DNA from: an uncultured Haloferula sp.
GTDB taxonomy: Bacteria > Verrucomicrobiota > Verrucomicrobiae > Verrucomicrobiales > Akkermansiaceae
NCBI GenBank assembly: GCA_946885645.1
Contig: CAMPGU010000011.1
Location: 1-35,369, forward strand
Direction of reading: 5' to 3'
Length of the DNA: 35,369 nt
Shown: positions 15,565 to 24,710 of the stretch, piece after piece
Position numbering within the stretch: position 1 is the first letter of the stretch
Layout of the letters: each line of letters begins with the position of its first letter
The notes under the pieces: generated by a model
Told to the model about the DNA's origin: nothing
The model's database searches: none
Seen by the model: the letters and a program-made list of their open reading frames with translations, nothing else
Translations under genes and position numbers: made by a program

Positions 15565-18500
15565 ATGATCCCGGTGAAACCCAGATTTCCGGGGCTCCAG
15601 CTCTCCTCCCTATGTACTGCCTGCCTCCTCGGGTTGATCCCGTGGCAAGCGGCTGCACAGGCAGGCGGTTTGGATGCTCCCCAAGCGGTCGCTCCTTATC
15701 TCGGCGGTGTTTTCCCGCAGACGGCCCCCGGACAAGCGACCGGATGGACGACCGTCAACGCCTTCCCCGGGCTCACCTTCGTCGATCCGCTCTGGCTCAC
15801 CCCTATCCCCGGGACCACCCAGTTGCTCTTGGTCGGAAAAGACGGCCGGATCTACCGCTTCGAGAACAATTCGGCGGTCATCCAAACGGAGGTGGTGGAC
15901 GTGCTGGACTGGCGGCAGTTCACCCAAACTTCCGAGGACCAGGGCTTTTACTCGCTGGTCTTCCATCCCCAGTTCGGGGACGCGAGTTCGCCGAACGCGA
16001 ACTACGTGTACGTGTGTTACAATCACCGGCCTCAACTCGCCGGCGAGGGCCCCAATCTTTCATACTGGAGGGTCTCCCGTTTCACCTGGGACCCTGCAAG
16101 CGACACTCTTGATCCGGCCAGCGAGTTCGTGCTGATGAACCAGTACGACCGCTGCCGCTGGCACAACGGCGGGGCGATGTTCTTCGATAACCAGGGTTTC
16201 CTGAACATTACTTGCGGTGACGGAGGCGATAGTAATGAAGGTGGCGGCCTGCACGGCACGGACGGCGCGCTCAGCCGCACCCAACGCCTTGACGGAGGCC
16301 TCTTCAGCGGGGTGTTTCGCATCGATGTGGATAACGATCCCGCGAAGTCCCATCCGATCCGCCGCCAGCCCCAGAGCCCCGCCAGCAAGCCCGCCGGCTG
16401 GCCTGCGAGTTCCACCCAAGGTTACGGCATCCCCAACGACAACCCTTGGCAAGATGTCAACGGCACGATCCTGGAGGAGTACCATTCCCTCGGACTGCGC
16501 AGTCCGCACACCGCCCACTACGACTCGCTCACCGGCGAGATCTGGATCGGCGACGTGGGCGAGGGCGCGCGCGAGGAGATGACCCGCCTGCCGATGGGCG
16601 GCAATGCCCAGTGGGGCTTTCGCGAGGGATCCATCGCCGGTCCCGGAGCCGTGCCTTCCCCCATCATCGGCCCCAGTATTCCTCCGGTGATCGATTACAA
16701 TCGCGCCACGGGCACTTGCATCATCGGCGGCATGCGGTACCGCGGTCAGAAATGGAACGAGGAGCTCGGCGGGAAGCTCCTCTACGGGGATCATGCCAGA
16801 GGCAGGATCTGGACTGCCACGATCGACGCGGGCGGAGGCGCACCCGTGATCGAGGAGATTTACGCAGGGTTCCCAACCGGCGGCAAAGTCGGGCTCGCCA
16901 ACTTTTTCACCGACCCTGACGGAGAGATCTATCTGATGAACGTCAACGGCACCGACCAGCCGGGCGGTACCATCCGCAAGCTCGTCGATGCGGGCGCCGC
17001 TGAAGAGCCGCCGCAGTTCCTCTCGGAAACCGGGGTGTTCACCGATCTGGCGACGCTGGCCACCGCACCAGGGGTGATCCCTTACGATGTGGCGAATCCG
17101 CTTTGGTCCGACGCCGCCGCGAAGAAACGCTGGATCGTCCTTCCGAACGACGGTGCCCATGACAGCGCCGCGGAAAAGATCGCTTTCAGCGAGCAAGGCA
17201 ATTGGGTGTTTCCGGCCGGGACCGTGCTGGTGAAGCATTTCGAGTTGCCCGTGGACGAGCGCAATCCATCGCTCGTCCGGCGCCTTGAAACCCGCTTCAT
17301 CGTTTGCACGGAAGCAGGCGGCAAGTACGGCGTGACGTATAAATGGAATGCGCAGGGCACCGACGCGGAACTTCTCACCACGGGCGATGCGGATGACATC
17401 GAGGTCACGCTCCAGGACGGCAGCACCGAGATGCGGCATTGGGATTACCCCTCCCGTGCCGATTGCCTCCAGTGCCACAATGCCGCCGCCGGTCAGGCTC
17501 TCGGGCTGCGGACGCATTCGCTGAACAAACCCTTCCACTATGCCTTGACCGGCCGCACGGACAACCAGCTCACGACCTTCAATGCGCTGGGGATGTTCAA
17601 CGCCTCCCTTACCGCGGCGCAATTGGAAGACTTCTTGGAAGCACGCCCGCTGGATGACGAGACCGCACCGATCGAACATCGCGTCCGCTCTTATCTCGAT
17701 TCCAATTGCTCGCACTGCCACCGCCCCGGCGGTACGGTGGACTTTTTCGACGCACGGCTGGGCACCCCGCTGAGGGTGCAGGGAATCATTAACGGGCTCA
17801 TCCAAGGCCACTTCAATCTCGGGCCCGACGGGCGCTACATCAAACCCGGCGACGCCGATTTATCCGCGCTCCACGTCCGCATGGCGAACGTGGGGAACGG
17901 TGCCGCCATGCCGCCTCTGGCGAAAAACATGGTTGATCAGAAAGCGGTGGATTTGCTCCAGGAATATCTGGAAAGCCTGAACGATGCGGAGTTCCAGACG
18001 GCTCCCGCATCCCCGCAGGCCCGCTATGTGCGGCTGACGGCGACAAGGGAAGTTTTCGACCGGGCATGGACCTCGGTTGCCGAGTTTTCCGTGCTCGACG
18101 GCGATGGTTCTGCCATCCCGGTATCCGAGCAATCCATCCATTCCGTCGATAGCCAGGAAACGGGCAATGAAGTTGCCCCGGCGGTCCAGGTCATTGACGG
18201 AAACCCCGCGACCTACTGGCATACGGAATGGGGTGGCCCGGAGCCGGTTCCGCCGCATTATGTCGTCATCGATTTGGGTTCCCTCAGGCCTGTCGGGGGC
18301 TTTGTTTATACACCGCGCCAGAATTCATCGAACGGGCGTATCGGCGACTACGTGGTGGAATACAGTACCGATGCGGTGGCCTGGACCCTGATGACCTCCG
18401 GCACCTGGACAGATGGTAATGCGGTTCGGCGCTATGAAGGACTAGTAGGCCAGCGGAAGGCGCGTTGTGAAATCGCCGGGCCCTCCGGCATCGTCAACGG

Positions 18501-20175
18501 GCCTTTCGAGGCGACCGTCGTCTTCGACACAAACGTCACGGACTTCAACGAGAGCGATTTGTCGGTCAGCGGCGGCACCGTTACCGGACTGCGGGGGAAG
18601 GGTTACTACTACGTGGCGACCATTTCACCGAGTGCCCCGAACGTGTCCGTCTCGGTTCCCCTGGACGCTGCAAACAGCGGGGGCTTGGGCAGCAGGGCGT
18701 CATCCGTCCTTTCGCTCGAACATCTCGATACCCTGCCGCCGGTTCCGCGCTTCACGGGAGTGCCGGGCGCTACCGCCGGCACCTTCCAGATCGGCCTCAC
18801 TTTCGACGAGGCAGTCACGGGGCTAACCGCCGCCGATTTCACCCTGCACCGTGCCACGCTCGATTCGATCATTCCGGACGGCATCGGCTATCTCTTGACA
18901 ATCACTCCCGCGGAGACAGGCCTGGTAGGCGTGGAGCTGCACGCTGGCTCGGTCGTCGATCTCGCCGCGAACCTGATGGGAGAGGGGGCTTTCCTGTCGG
19001 TTCCGTTCGTTCCCTATATCCTAGCCATGGAGGCGGAGGACGGGGTCCTTTCGAACGGGGGGACCGGCAGCTTCGTGGAAGTGGCCGACGCATCGGCGAG
19101 CGGGGGTGCCTATATCTTGTCGCCAGACGGCAGCCGCGCCGGCGACTTCGCATTGAATGCCGCGCTCAAGGCCACCTATTCCCTCGTTCTCCCGCGCCCC
19201 GGCCAATATCACGTGCGGGGGCTCGTGCGTTCGGATTCTTCCGGTAGCGACTCGCTTTTCATCGGCTTCGACAGCCAGCCACCCTCCGAGTGGCATACCA
19301 ACCAGGTGCCCGGCGAGGTGAATTCAGGCCAGTTTCACTGGGATACCGCCAACAGTTCGCGCCAGCCGCTCACGAATCCGACGATCTTCAGCCTCACGGC
19401 GGGGGCCCACACCCTGGAACTCTATGTCCGTGACGATGGCACCCGGGTGGACCGGCTCATGCTCGTCCCTTTGAGGCCTCTGCCGACATGGGATGGCCCG
19501 GCGGTGGCGGTGAACGGTCCTTTCGAGGCGGTTCTCTCTTTCTCCGAACCGGTGACCGGCCTCGAGGCGGCGGACATCTCGATCAGCGGGGGGCAAATCC
19601 TCTCCCTCACCGGCGGCGGCGATTCCTACACCGTGGAGGTGCAGGGCAGCGCGCCACTGGTGACCCTGCTCCTGCCGGAGAATGCCGCCACCGATGCCAC
19701 CGCTTCCGGAAATCACGCCTCCGACCTGCTGGAGGTCATTTATCGCACCGGCTATCAGCAATGGGCGCTCGATCGCGGCGTGGACTCCTCGGACGCTTCG
19801 CAATTGGCGGATGAGGACGAGGACGGCATCGCGAAATTGCTGGAATACGCCTTCAACCTGAATCCCTCCGCCTCGGATCCCGCGATCTACGATCCCGGCG
19901 TCGTTCCCGGAGCCGGTCTCCCGCGGCTGATCGTGGTTCCCGGCGAACCCGACGGCCAGGTGCTGTCCCTCCAGTACCTCCGGCGGAAAGGCGTCGCGGG
20001 CCTCGCTTACGTGCCCCAATTCGGGGCTTCGCTCGACGACTTCAACGACGCGGCTTCGGTGCCATTGGTCGAAGGAATCGACGATGCATGGGAGCGGGTG
20101 ACCGTACCCGACCCCGGCGGAGCCGGTCCCGTACGGCGGTTCGGCCGGGTGATCGTGACCATGGACCCGCCTTGA
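15565..20175 (+). CDS. Large secreted sugar-dehydrogenase propeller / dihaem cytochrome c fusion
   Basis: The product has 1536 residues and a signal peptide (about 1-32). Residues about 60-475 form a glucose/sorbosone dehydrogenase-like propeller. Residues about 485-805 match the SO2930-type dihaem cytochrome c family, with CLQCH at 634-638 and CSHCH at 715-719 and a possible axial Met in AAMPPLA (782). An F5/8 type C (discoidin) domain follows (about 817-965), then Ig-like 'VTGL.AADF' domains (about 970-1065, 1066-1150 and 1310-1390) and a carbohydrate-binding-like domain (about 1153-1302). The tail (about 1398-1536) has the acidic DEDEDGIAKLLEYAFNLNP motif frequent in verrucomicrobial exported proteins. 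It probably oxidises sugars at the cell surface and passes electrons to its own haems. I chose the ATG at 15565 because the signal peptide starts there. Confidence 0.88.
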   Translation: MIPVKPRFPGLQLSSLCTACLLGLIPWQAAAQAGGLDAPQAVAPYLGGVFPQTAPGQATGWTTVNAFPGLTFVDPLWLTPIPGTTQLLLVGKDGRIYRFENNSAVIQTEVVDVLDWRQFTQTSEDQGFYSLVFHPQFGDASSPNANYVYVCYNHRPQLAGEGPNLSYWRVSRFTWDPASDTLDPASEFVLMNQYDRCRWHNGGAMFFDNQGFLNITCGDGGDSNEGGGLHGTDGALSRTQRLDGGLFSGVFRIDVDNDPAKSHPIRRQPQSPASKPAGWPASSTQGYGIPNDNPWQDVNGTILEEYHSLGLRSPHTAHYDSLTGEIWIGDVGEGAREEMTRLPMGGNAQWGFREGSIAGPGAVPSPIIGPSIPPVIDYNRATGTCIIGGMRYRGQKWNEELGGKLLYGDHARGRIWTATIDAGGGAPVIEEIYAGFPTGGKVGLANFFTDPDGEIYLMNVNGTDQPGGTIRKLVDAGAAEEPPQFLSETGVFTDLATLATAPGVIPYDVANPLWSDAAAKKRWIVLPNDGAHDSAAEKIAFSEQGNWVFPAGTVLVKHFELPVDERNPSLVRRLETRFIVCTEAGGKYGVTYKWNAQGTDAELLTTGDADDIEVTLQDGSTEMRHWDYPSRADCLQCHNAAAGQALGLRTHSLNKPFHYALTGRTDNQLTTFNALGMFNASLTAAQLEDFLEARPLDDETAPIEHRVRSYLDSNCSHCHRPGGTVDFFDARLGTPLRVQGIINGLIQGHFNLGPDGRYIKPGDADLSALHVRMANVGNGAAMPPLAKNMVDQKAVDLLQEYLESLNDAEFQTAPASPQARYVRLTATREVFDRAWTSVAEFSVLDGDGSAIPVSEQSIHSVDSQETGNEVAPAVQVIDGNPATYWHTEWGGPEPVPPHYVVIDLGSLRPVGGFVYTPRQNSSNGRIGDYVVEYSTDAVAWTLMTSGTWTDGNAVRRYEGLVGQRKARCEIAGPSGIVNGPFEATVVFDTNVTDFNESDLSVSGGTVTGLRGKGYYYVATISPSAPNVSVSVPLDAANSGGLGSRASSVLSLEHLDTLPPVPRFTGVPGATAGTFQIGLTFDEAVTGLTAADFTLHRATLDSIIPDGIGYLLTITPAETGLVGVELHAGSVVDLAANLMGEGAFLSVPFVPYILAMEAEDGVLSNGGTGSFVEVADASASGGAYILSPDGSRAGDFALNAALKATYSLVLPRPGQYHVRGLVRSDSSGSDSLFIGFDSQPPSEWHTNQVPGEVNSGQFHWDTANSSRQPLTNPTIFSLTAGAHTLELYVRDDGTRVDRLMLVPLRPLPTWDGPAVAVNGPFEAVLSFSEPVTGLEAADISISGGQILSLTGGGDSYTVEVQGSAPLVTLLLPENAATDATASGNHASDLLEVIYRTGYQQWALDRGVDSSDASQLADEDEDGIAKLLEYAFNLNPSASDPAIYDPGVVPGAGLPRLIVVPGEPDGQVLSLQYLRRKGVAGLAYVPQFGASLDDFNDAASVPLVEGIDDAWERVTVPDPGGAGPVRRFGRVIVTMDPP

Positions 20176-20207
20176 CCGGGCGGGATGCGAAAGGCATGGT
20201 GCGCGCG

Positions 20208-20690
20208 ATGTCCGCCAAGAAATCGGTACTTTTCGTCTGCACGGGAAATACCTGCCGCAGTCCGATGGCCGAGGGCCTTTTCCGCAAGGCCGTGGAAGGC
20301 CGCGGGGATTATGAAGTGCGGTCGGCGGGCGTCGCCGCCTACCCGGGAGATCAGCCGAATCCGGAAACGGCCAAGCTTCTGGCGGCAAGAGGGATTTCGC
20401 TCGACGGCTTCACCAGCCAACCGGTGTCGCAGGAGCTCGTCGAGCAGGCGACCCACGTTTTCGCGATGACCTCGGACCATCTGGAGGCCTTGGAGAATCT
20501 CTTTCCCGACTATTCGGATAAGTTCTACCTCGCCTGCGAATTCGTGGAAATTCCGGGACGAGGGGTGGCCTCGGACGTCCCCGATCCCATCGGCATGGGC
20601 CGCAAGGCCTACGAGGAGACCGCGAAGACCCTGGACCTGGCCATCCCCACCCTCATCGCCTTCGTCGATCAGACTTGGCAGGGGGGATGA
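20208..20690 (+). CDS. Low-molecular-weight protein phosphatase, YwlE-like (arginine or tyrosine)
   Basis: The product has 160 residues and the LMW-PTP fold. The P-loop is CTGNTCRS (C11 nucleophile, R17), and the catalytic acid is D126 in DVPDPIG. The Thr at P-loop position five (T15) is the residue that favours phospho-arginine over phospho-tyrosine in Bacillus YwlE, so an arginine phosphatase is plausible; this is inference from one residue and the loop. No McsB-type arginine kinase is in the window. The ATG at 20208 is chosen because conserved sequence starts a few residues later; GTG/ATG codons just upstream add residues not seen in the family. Confidence 0.87.
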   Translation: MSAKKSVLFVCTGNTCRSPMAEGLFRKAVEGRGDYEVRSAGVAAYPGDQPNPETAKLLAARGISLDGFTSQPVSQELVEQATHVFAMTSDHLEALENLFPDYSDKFYLACEFVEIPGRGVASDVPDPIGMGRKAYEETAKTLDLAIPTLIAFVDQTWQGG

Positions 20691-20745
20691 TTTCCCTGCC
20701 GCTGCTGGGATGGGGCGTGCTGAAATTCCATCATCGGCTCATATC

Positions 20746-21507
20746 ATGGCTTTCATTCCACAGAACGATCTGGAGCAGTCCCTGTTGCGCGCCTCGACCG
20801 CGCCGGAATGCCGGCCGCAGTTTTATCGAGACCTGCTGAAATCAGACCTTTTCGTCGTTCAGGATGGCCCGCCGCCACTTGATGCTGGAAAATCCGTTTT
20901 GGAGTCGGGCATGAAGTTGCGGATAATGCCCATCGAATGGGAGGGTAGGCCGTATCTCCCGGTGTTTTCGTCGCCGCTGCGGTTGCAGGCGGTCCTGACC
21001 CATGAGGCGAGCTATCTTGGCCTGAATGCAGCGGTGTTGATGAAGATCACGAAAGGAGCGGACCTCCTGCTGAATTTTGGATCGGAATGCGGGAAAGTTT
21101 TAGAGAAGGGTGAAATCGCCGCGCTGCTGAGCGGCGAAATGTTCGAACCAGCAGCGCGCGTGATTAAGGAAGATACAAATGTGTTGCTAGTCGAGCCCGC
21201 GCGATATCCGGCAGCCTTGGTGGAGGCGCTCGCGGCCTATTTCAAAACGATTCCCGAAGTGGAGAAGGCCTACCTCGCACACATCCTGGACCCATCGGAG
21301 GCCCAAAAAGGGCACACTCTGATTGCGCTACAGGTGAAGGGTGATTGGGACAAGGTGAGGGCTGGCGTGGGACCTGTGATTAGTGGCATCGAAATTCCGG
21401 ATCCTCCGGTGGACATGATGCGAATCACCGGTCAAGGCGGCTTGGAGGACTATTTTACCCAATCTGCCAAACCATTTTACCGGCGGAAGCGCTTCGGTTT
21501 CTTTTAA
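20746..21507 (+). CDS. sseB: SseB-family protein (enhanced serine sensitivity)
   Basis: The product has 253 residues with an N-terminal SseB domain (FIPQNDLEQSLLRASTAPECRPQFYRDLLKSDLFV matched by its pattern, about 3-120) and a C-terminal SseB domain (about 150-235). E. coli SseB is linked to enhanced serine sensitivity, but the biochemical role of the family is unclear. Here the gene sits directly upstream of a serine hydroxymethyltransferase fusion. Its sequence is visibly more AT-rich than its neighbours, which may point to a separate origin. I prefer the ATG at 20746 to the one at 20710 because conserved sequence begins at once. It is cytosolic, with no signal or membrane segment. Confidence 0.75.
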   Translation: MAFIPQNDLEQSLLRASTAPECRPQFYRDLLKSDLFVVQDGPPPLDAGKSVLESGMKLRIMPIEWEGRPYLPVFSSPLRLQAVLTHEASYLGLNAAVLMKITKGADLLLNFGSECGKVLEKGEIAALLSGEMFEPAARVIKEDTNVLLVEPARYPAALVEALAAYFKTIPEVEKAYLAHILDPSEAQKGHTLIALQVKGDWDKVRAGVGPVISGIEIPDPPVDMMRITGQGGLEDYFTQSAKPFYRRKRFGFF

Positions 21508-21615
21508 AGACCCGGGTAAGGGCAGCCCGGATGTCTCCGGCCCGCTTCCTCATCCCAGTCAAGTGTTGCATTTCCCGGCCCTCCGGTTCATGTCCCTGCC
21601 GCCCAAGCGATCACC

Positions 21616-23289
21616 ATGAGCCAGAAGTCCCTGCGTATTGCCCTCGGCGCCGATCACGGCGGAGTTGACCTGAAGGATGCCATCGTCGCCCATTTGAAGG
21701 CCGCGGGCCACGAGGTCGCGGACTTCGGCACCCAGGGCCACGAATCGGTCGATTATGCGGATTTCGCCAATCTCGTGGGGCGTGCCGTTTCGGACGGGAC
21801 GCAGGACTACGGGATCCTGTGCTGCACCTCGGGCGTCGGCGTAAGCATCGCCGCGAACCGCCATCGCCACGTCCGCGCGGCCAATGTGCGCACGGTCGAG
21901 GAAACGGTGACCACGCGCCAGCACAACGACGCGAACGTCCTCTGCCTAGGTGGCAAGAGCGTCGATAGCGTGACGGCGATCGCCATGGTGGATGCATTCC
22001 TTTCCACGGAATTTGAAGGTGGCCGCCACGAACTGCGGGTGTGCAAGTCCTCCGGCTCCCGGATCGCCGAGACCGACCCCGACCTCTACGCCGCCATCGT
22101 GGCGGAGGAAAAGCGCCAGCGGAACAACATCGAGCTGATCGCTTCGGAGAATTTCGCCTCGCCCGCGGTCATGGAGGCCCAAGGGTCGGTGCTGACGAAC
22201 AAGTATGCCGAGGGCTATCCAGGCAAGCGCTGGTACGGCGGATGCGAGAACGTGGACGTCGTGGAGCAGCTTGCCATCGACCGCGCCAAGAAGCTCTTCG
22301 GAGCCGAGCACGCGAACGTCCAGCCGCATTCCGGTTCCCAAGCGAATACCGCCGTCTATTTCTCCGTCCTCAAGCCCGGCGATAAGATCCTGACCATGGA
22401 CCTTTCGCACGGGGGCCACCTGACGCACGGCCACAAGGCGAATTTCTCCGGCAAATTTTACGACGTCGTTCACTATGGCGTCAGCCCGGATGACGAGCGG
22501 ATCGACTACGACAAGCTGGCCGAGATGGCGCGCGAGGTGAAGCCGGCGCTGATTACCTGCGGGGCCAGCGCCTATTCCCGCGTCATCGACTTCGAGCGGA
22601 TGTCGCAGATCGCACGCGAGGTGGGAGCGTATCTCTTCGTTGACATGGCGCACATCGCCGGTCTGGTCGCCGCCGGGGTGCATCCGAGCCCCGTGCCGCA
22701 CGCGGATTTCGTCACCTCCACCACCCACAAGTCCCTCCGCGGCCCGCGCGGCGGCATCATCCTTTGCAAGGAAGAGTTCGCGAAGAAGATCGATGCCCAG
22801 GTATTCCCCGGGATTCAGGGCGGCCCGCTCATGCACGTGATCGCCGCGAAAGCCGTCTGCTTCGGCGAGGCGCTGCAGCCGGAGTTCCGGGGCTATCAGG
22901 AGCAGATCGTGAAGAACGCGCAGGCCCTCGCCGCCCGCCTTTCCAGCCACGGCTACCGCATCGTTTCCGGCGGCACGGACAACCACGTGATGATGGTGGA
23001 CCTCCGCACCAAAGACCTGAACGGAGCCGACGCTTCGCATGCTCTCGATGAAGCGGGCATCACGGTGAACAAGAACTCCATCCCCTTCGACACGGGTACT
23101 CCGATGAAACCCAGCGGGATCCGCATCGGCACCCCGGCGGTGACCACCCGCGGCATGAAGGAGCAGGATGTCGAACAAGTCGCGGATTTCATTGCCGAGG
23201 CGCTGGCCGCTATCGGCGACGAAGTGAAACTCCACGCCATCCGGGACAAGGTTTTTGCCTTCAACCGCGCCTTCCCGATGCCGATCTGA
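21616..23289 (+). CDS. rpiB-glyA: RpiB-GlyA fusion: ribose-5-phosphate isomerase B / serine hydroxymethyltransferase
   Basis: One uninterrupted frame of 557 residues joins two enzymes. Residues 1-145 are RpiB: ADHGG near 12-16, the active-site region [17 protein letters not shown] with Cys70 at the catalytic position, and [12 protein letters not shown] near 101-112. Residues about 150-557 are Gly[25 protein letters not shown], and the PLP lysine K372 in [14 protein letters not shown]. Both parts look intact, so the protein should interconvert ribulose- and ribose-5-phosphate and also transfer one-carbon units from serine to tetrahydrofolate. The link to folate genes folB and folP elsewhere in the window is thematic only. 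A strong terminator follows the gene. Confidence 0.95.
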   Translation: MSQKSLRIALGADHGGVDLKDAIVAHLKAAGHEVADFGTQGHESVDYADFANLVGRAVSDGTQDYGILCCTSGVGVSIAANRHRHVRAANVRTVEETVTTRQHNDANVLCLGGKSVDSVTAIAMVDAFLSTEFEGGRHELRVCKSSGSRIAETDPDLYAAIVAEEKRQRNNIELIASENFASPAVMEAQGSVLTNKYAEGYPGKRWYGGCENVDVVEQLAIDRAKKLFGAEHANVQPHSGSQANTAVYFSVLKPGDKILTMDLSHGGHLTHGHKANFSGKFYDVVHYGVSPDDERIDYDKLAEMAREVKPALITCGASAYSRVIDFERMSQIAREVGAYLFVDMAHIAGLVAAGVHPSPVPHADFVTSTTHKSLRGPRGGIILCKEEFAKKIDAQVFPGIQGGPLMHVIAAKAVCFGEALQPEFRGYQEQIVKNAQALAARLSSHGYRIVSGGTDNHVMMVDLRTKDLNGADASHALDEAGITVNKNSIPFDTGTPMKPSGIRIGTPAVTTRGMKEQDVEQVADFIAEALAAIGDEVKLHAIRDKVFAFNRAFPMPI

Positions 23290-23365
23290 GGCAGGGGCTT
23301 GCCTGTCTGGCTCAGGAACCCCGTGGAATGCCGCGGGGTCGTGCGATCCGGTGCGACAAACGAAG

Positions 23366-23392
23366 AAGGCGGACATTCCTGTCTGCCTTTTT
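23366..23392 (+). terminator. Rho-independent terminator after rpiB-glyA
   Basis: A 9-base stem (AAGGCGGAC / GTCTGCCTT, one G-U pair) with a 6-base loop is followed by a T-run on the plus strand. It lies between convergent genes; the other strand reads an A-rich then T/C-rich flank, so it may stop transcripts from both sides. Confidence 0.75.
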
Positions 23393-23415
23393 CCGTAAAG
23401 CCATGGCAGCCCCGG

Positions 23416-23982
23416 TCAGGGAGCATCCAGCGGCGGGAGGACCCCGGATCCGTCGTCGTAAAAGGTGGGTTCTTCTTCCACCTTCAGCGGGCGGAACTGC
23501 CCTGAATAGCTATCCACTTGGAAGCGCAGCTCCATGACGTCGCGGTTCGTATCCGCCAGGCGGTCGCGGAGCTCCTGATTTTGTTCGACCGCGCCTTCCA
23601 GCGCGGTGAGAAGTTTCTCGATACGTGCTTCCGTGGGGTCTCCCGAGGGGGGACGGGAAGGCTTGCGCTCCGCCGCCTGCTCCCGATCCGCATGGCCGGC
23701 GTAGAAGGAGGGGGTGCGTGCATCCCGGCGGCCGGGAGAGGTGGTCGCGCTCTTCTTGCCGCGCACTTCCGCCAGCAGGTCCCTCGCCTCGCGCGCGACG
23801 CGATCATCTGGCATCGGGGCCGGGGAAGGGCGGTCGGCGGACGCCGGGAGTGCAGGGCGGCTGGCGGGCATGGCGGATGCCAGCGCCACCATGTCGCGCA
23901 CCGCGCACCAATGGGTGGCGGCAGCGCCGGTCATCAGAGCGAGAGCGGTTCCGCAGGCGATCGGAATAAGGCTCGATTTCAT
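23416..23982 (-). CDS. Unknown membrane-anchored coiled-coil protein, end of pilus cluster
   Basis: The product has 188 residues. A hydrophobic N-terminus (about 4-22) acts as a signal or anchor. A disordered Pro/Ser/Ala-rich region follows (about 35-110), then a predicted coiled coil (about 117-155, RIEKLLTALEGAVEQNQELR onward). No family is recognised. The start overlaps the previous stop by four bases (ATGA), so translation is coupled. It is the last gene of the pilus-like cluster before the convergent terminator. Its layout would suit an envelope scaffold, which is inference. Confidence 0.6.
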   Translation of the reverse strand: MKSSLIPIACGTALALMTGAAATHWCAVRDMVALASAMPASRPALPASADRPSPAPMPDDRVAREARDLLAEVRGKKSATTSPGRRDARTPSFYAGHADREQAAERKPSRPPSGDPTEARIEKLLTALEGAVEQNQELRDRLADTNRDVMELRFQVDSYSGQFRPLKVEEEPTFYDDGSGVLPPLDAP

Positions 23983-24710
23983 CGCGGTTTCTTGACGGGT
24001 GATGGAGCGGATTCCGGGGGTGCTTCGGGAGAGGGCAGGGAGCTGAGGAGCTGGCCCAGACGATCAATCGCCTCGCTCATCTTGCGGGAGTCCTGGTCGA
24101 GGCGTTCCAAGGAGGACGATATCACGGCCGACATCGTGCCGGTCTGGGCGTAGCGCAGGGCGGGCTCGTAGCCCGGCTCCTTGACGGCGATCACGTTTGC
24201 GCCATCGGCATCCGGAACCAGCAGGTGGGGCCGGATGGAAAGCGAGATCTTGGTACCATTGGACAGGGGGACTTCGCGGACGAAGGCGGGCACTTCCTTC
24301 GGGTGTTCCAATCGCCAGCCGACGGGCGGCGCGGCGAGCGGTTTCGCGGGGAAAGGGGCCAGCAGTTTCACCGCGGCGGCATCCACGGCCGCTGCGCCGC
24401 CACTGCCCGGTTCCACGGTGACGGTCACGCCTTCCGGCTCGGGAGCCGGGGGAGGGGCGGCGTCGGCACCTTCCTCGGTTTCTTCCGGCCGCTTGCCGGT
24501 TACCAGCACCGGCTCGCCGGAGTCTTCAGGAAGCAGGGAGGGGGCGGAGGCGCTGATATCCACGGTGACGCTGGGACCCTCGTTGTCATCGAGGTCTCCG
24601 GAGAGCGCGGAAAACACGGGATCGCGCGTTTCGTCCTTGGGTGCAATGTCTTGGGCCACCGCCGCGGAAGTCAAAACGGCGAAGACGAGGGTAGGTCGGA
24701 AAAAGGTCAT
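23979..24710 (-). CDS. Unknown exported protein of the pilus cluster
   Basis: The product has 243 residues with a signal peptide (about 1-19, ending AAVAQ). An acidic, Pro-rich low-complexity part (about 25-125) leads to a more structured domain (about 130-190, GWRLEHPKEVPAFVREVPLS onward) and a final helical, possibly coiled-coil stretch (about 195-225). No family is recognised. The true start is the ATG at 24710, which overlaps the stop of the preceding gene (ATGA); the longer open frame upstream belongs to that gene's antiphase. Both ends are coupled to neighbours by 4-base overlaps. Confidence 0.65.
   Translation of the reverse strand: MTFFRPTLVFAVLTSAAVAQDIAPKDETRDPVFSALSGDLDDNEGPSVTVDISASAPSLLPEDSGEPVLVTGKRPEETEEGADAAPPPAPEPEGVTVTVEPGSGGAAAVDAAAVKLLAPFPAKPLAAPPVGWRLEHPKEVPAFVREVPLSNGTKISLSIRPHLLVPDADGANVIAVKEPGYEPALRYAQTGTMSAVISSSLERLDQDSRKMSEAIDRLGQLLSSLPSPEAPPESAPSPVKKPR

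Noticed and set aside
16060..17811. A 583-residue minus-strand frame opposite the cytochrome fusion gene
   Set aside because: No family pattern, and it lies fully over a well-supported gene. It is an antisense shadow.
21946..23376. A 476-residue minus-strand frame opposite rpiB-glyA
   Set aside because: Antisense to two well-known enzyme domains, with no recognisable motif.
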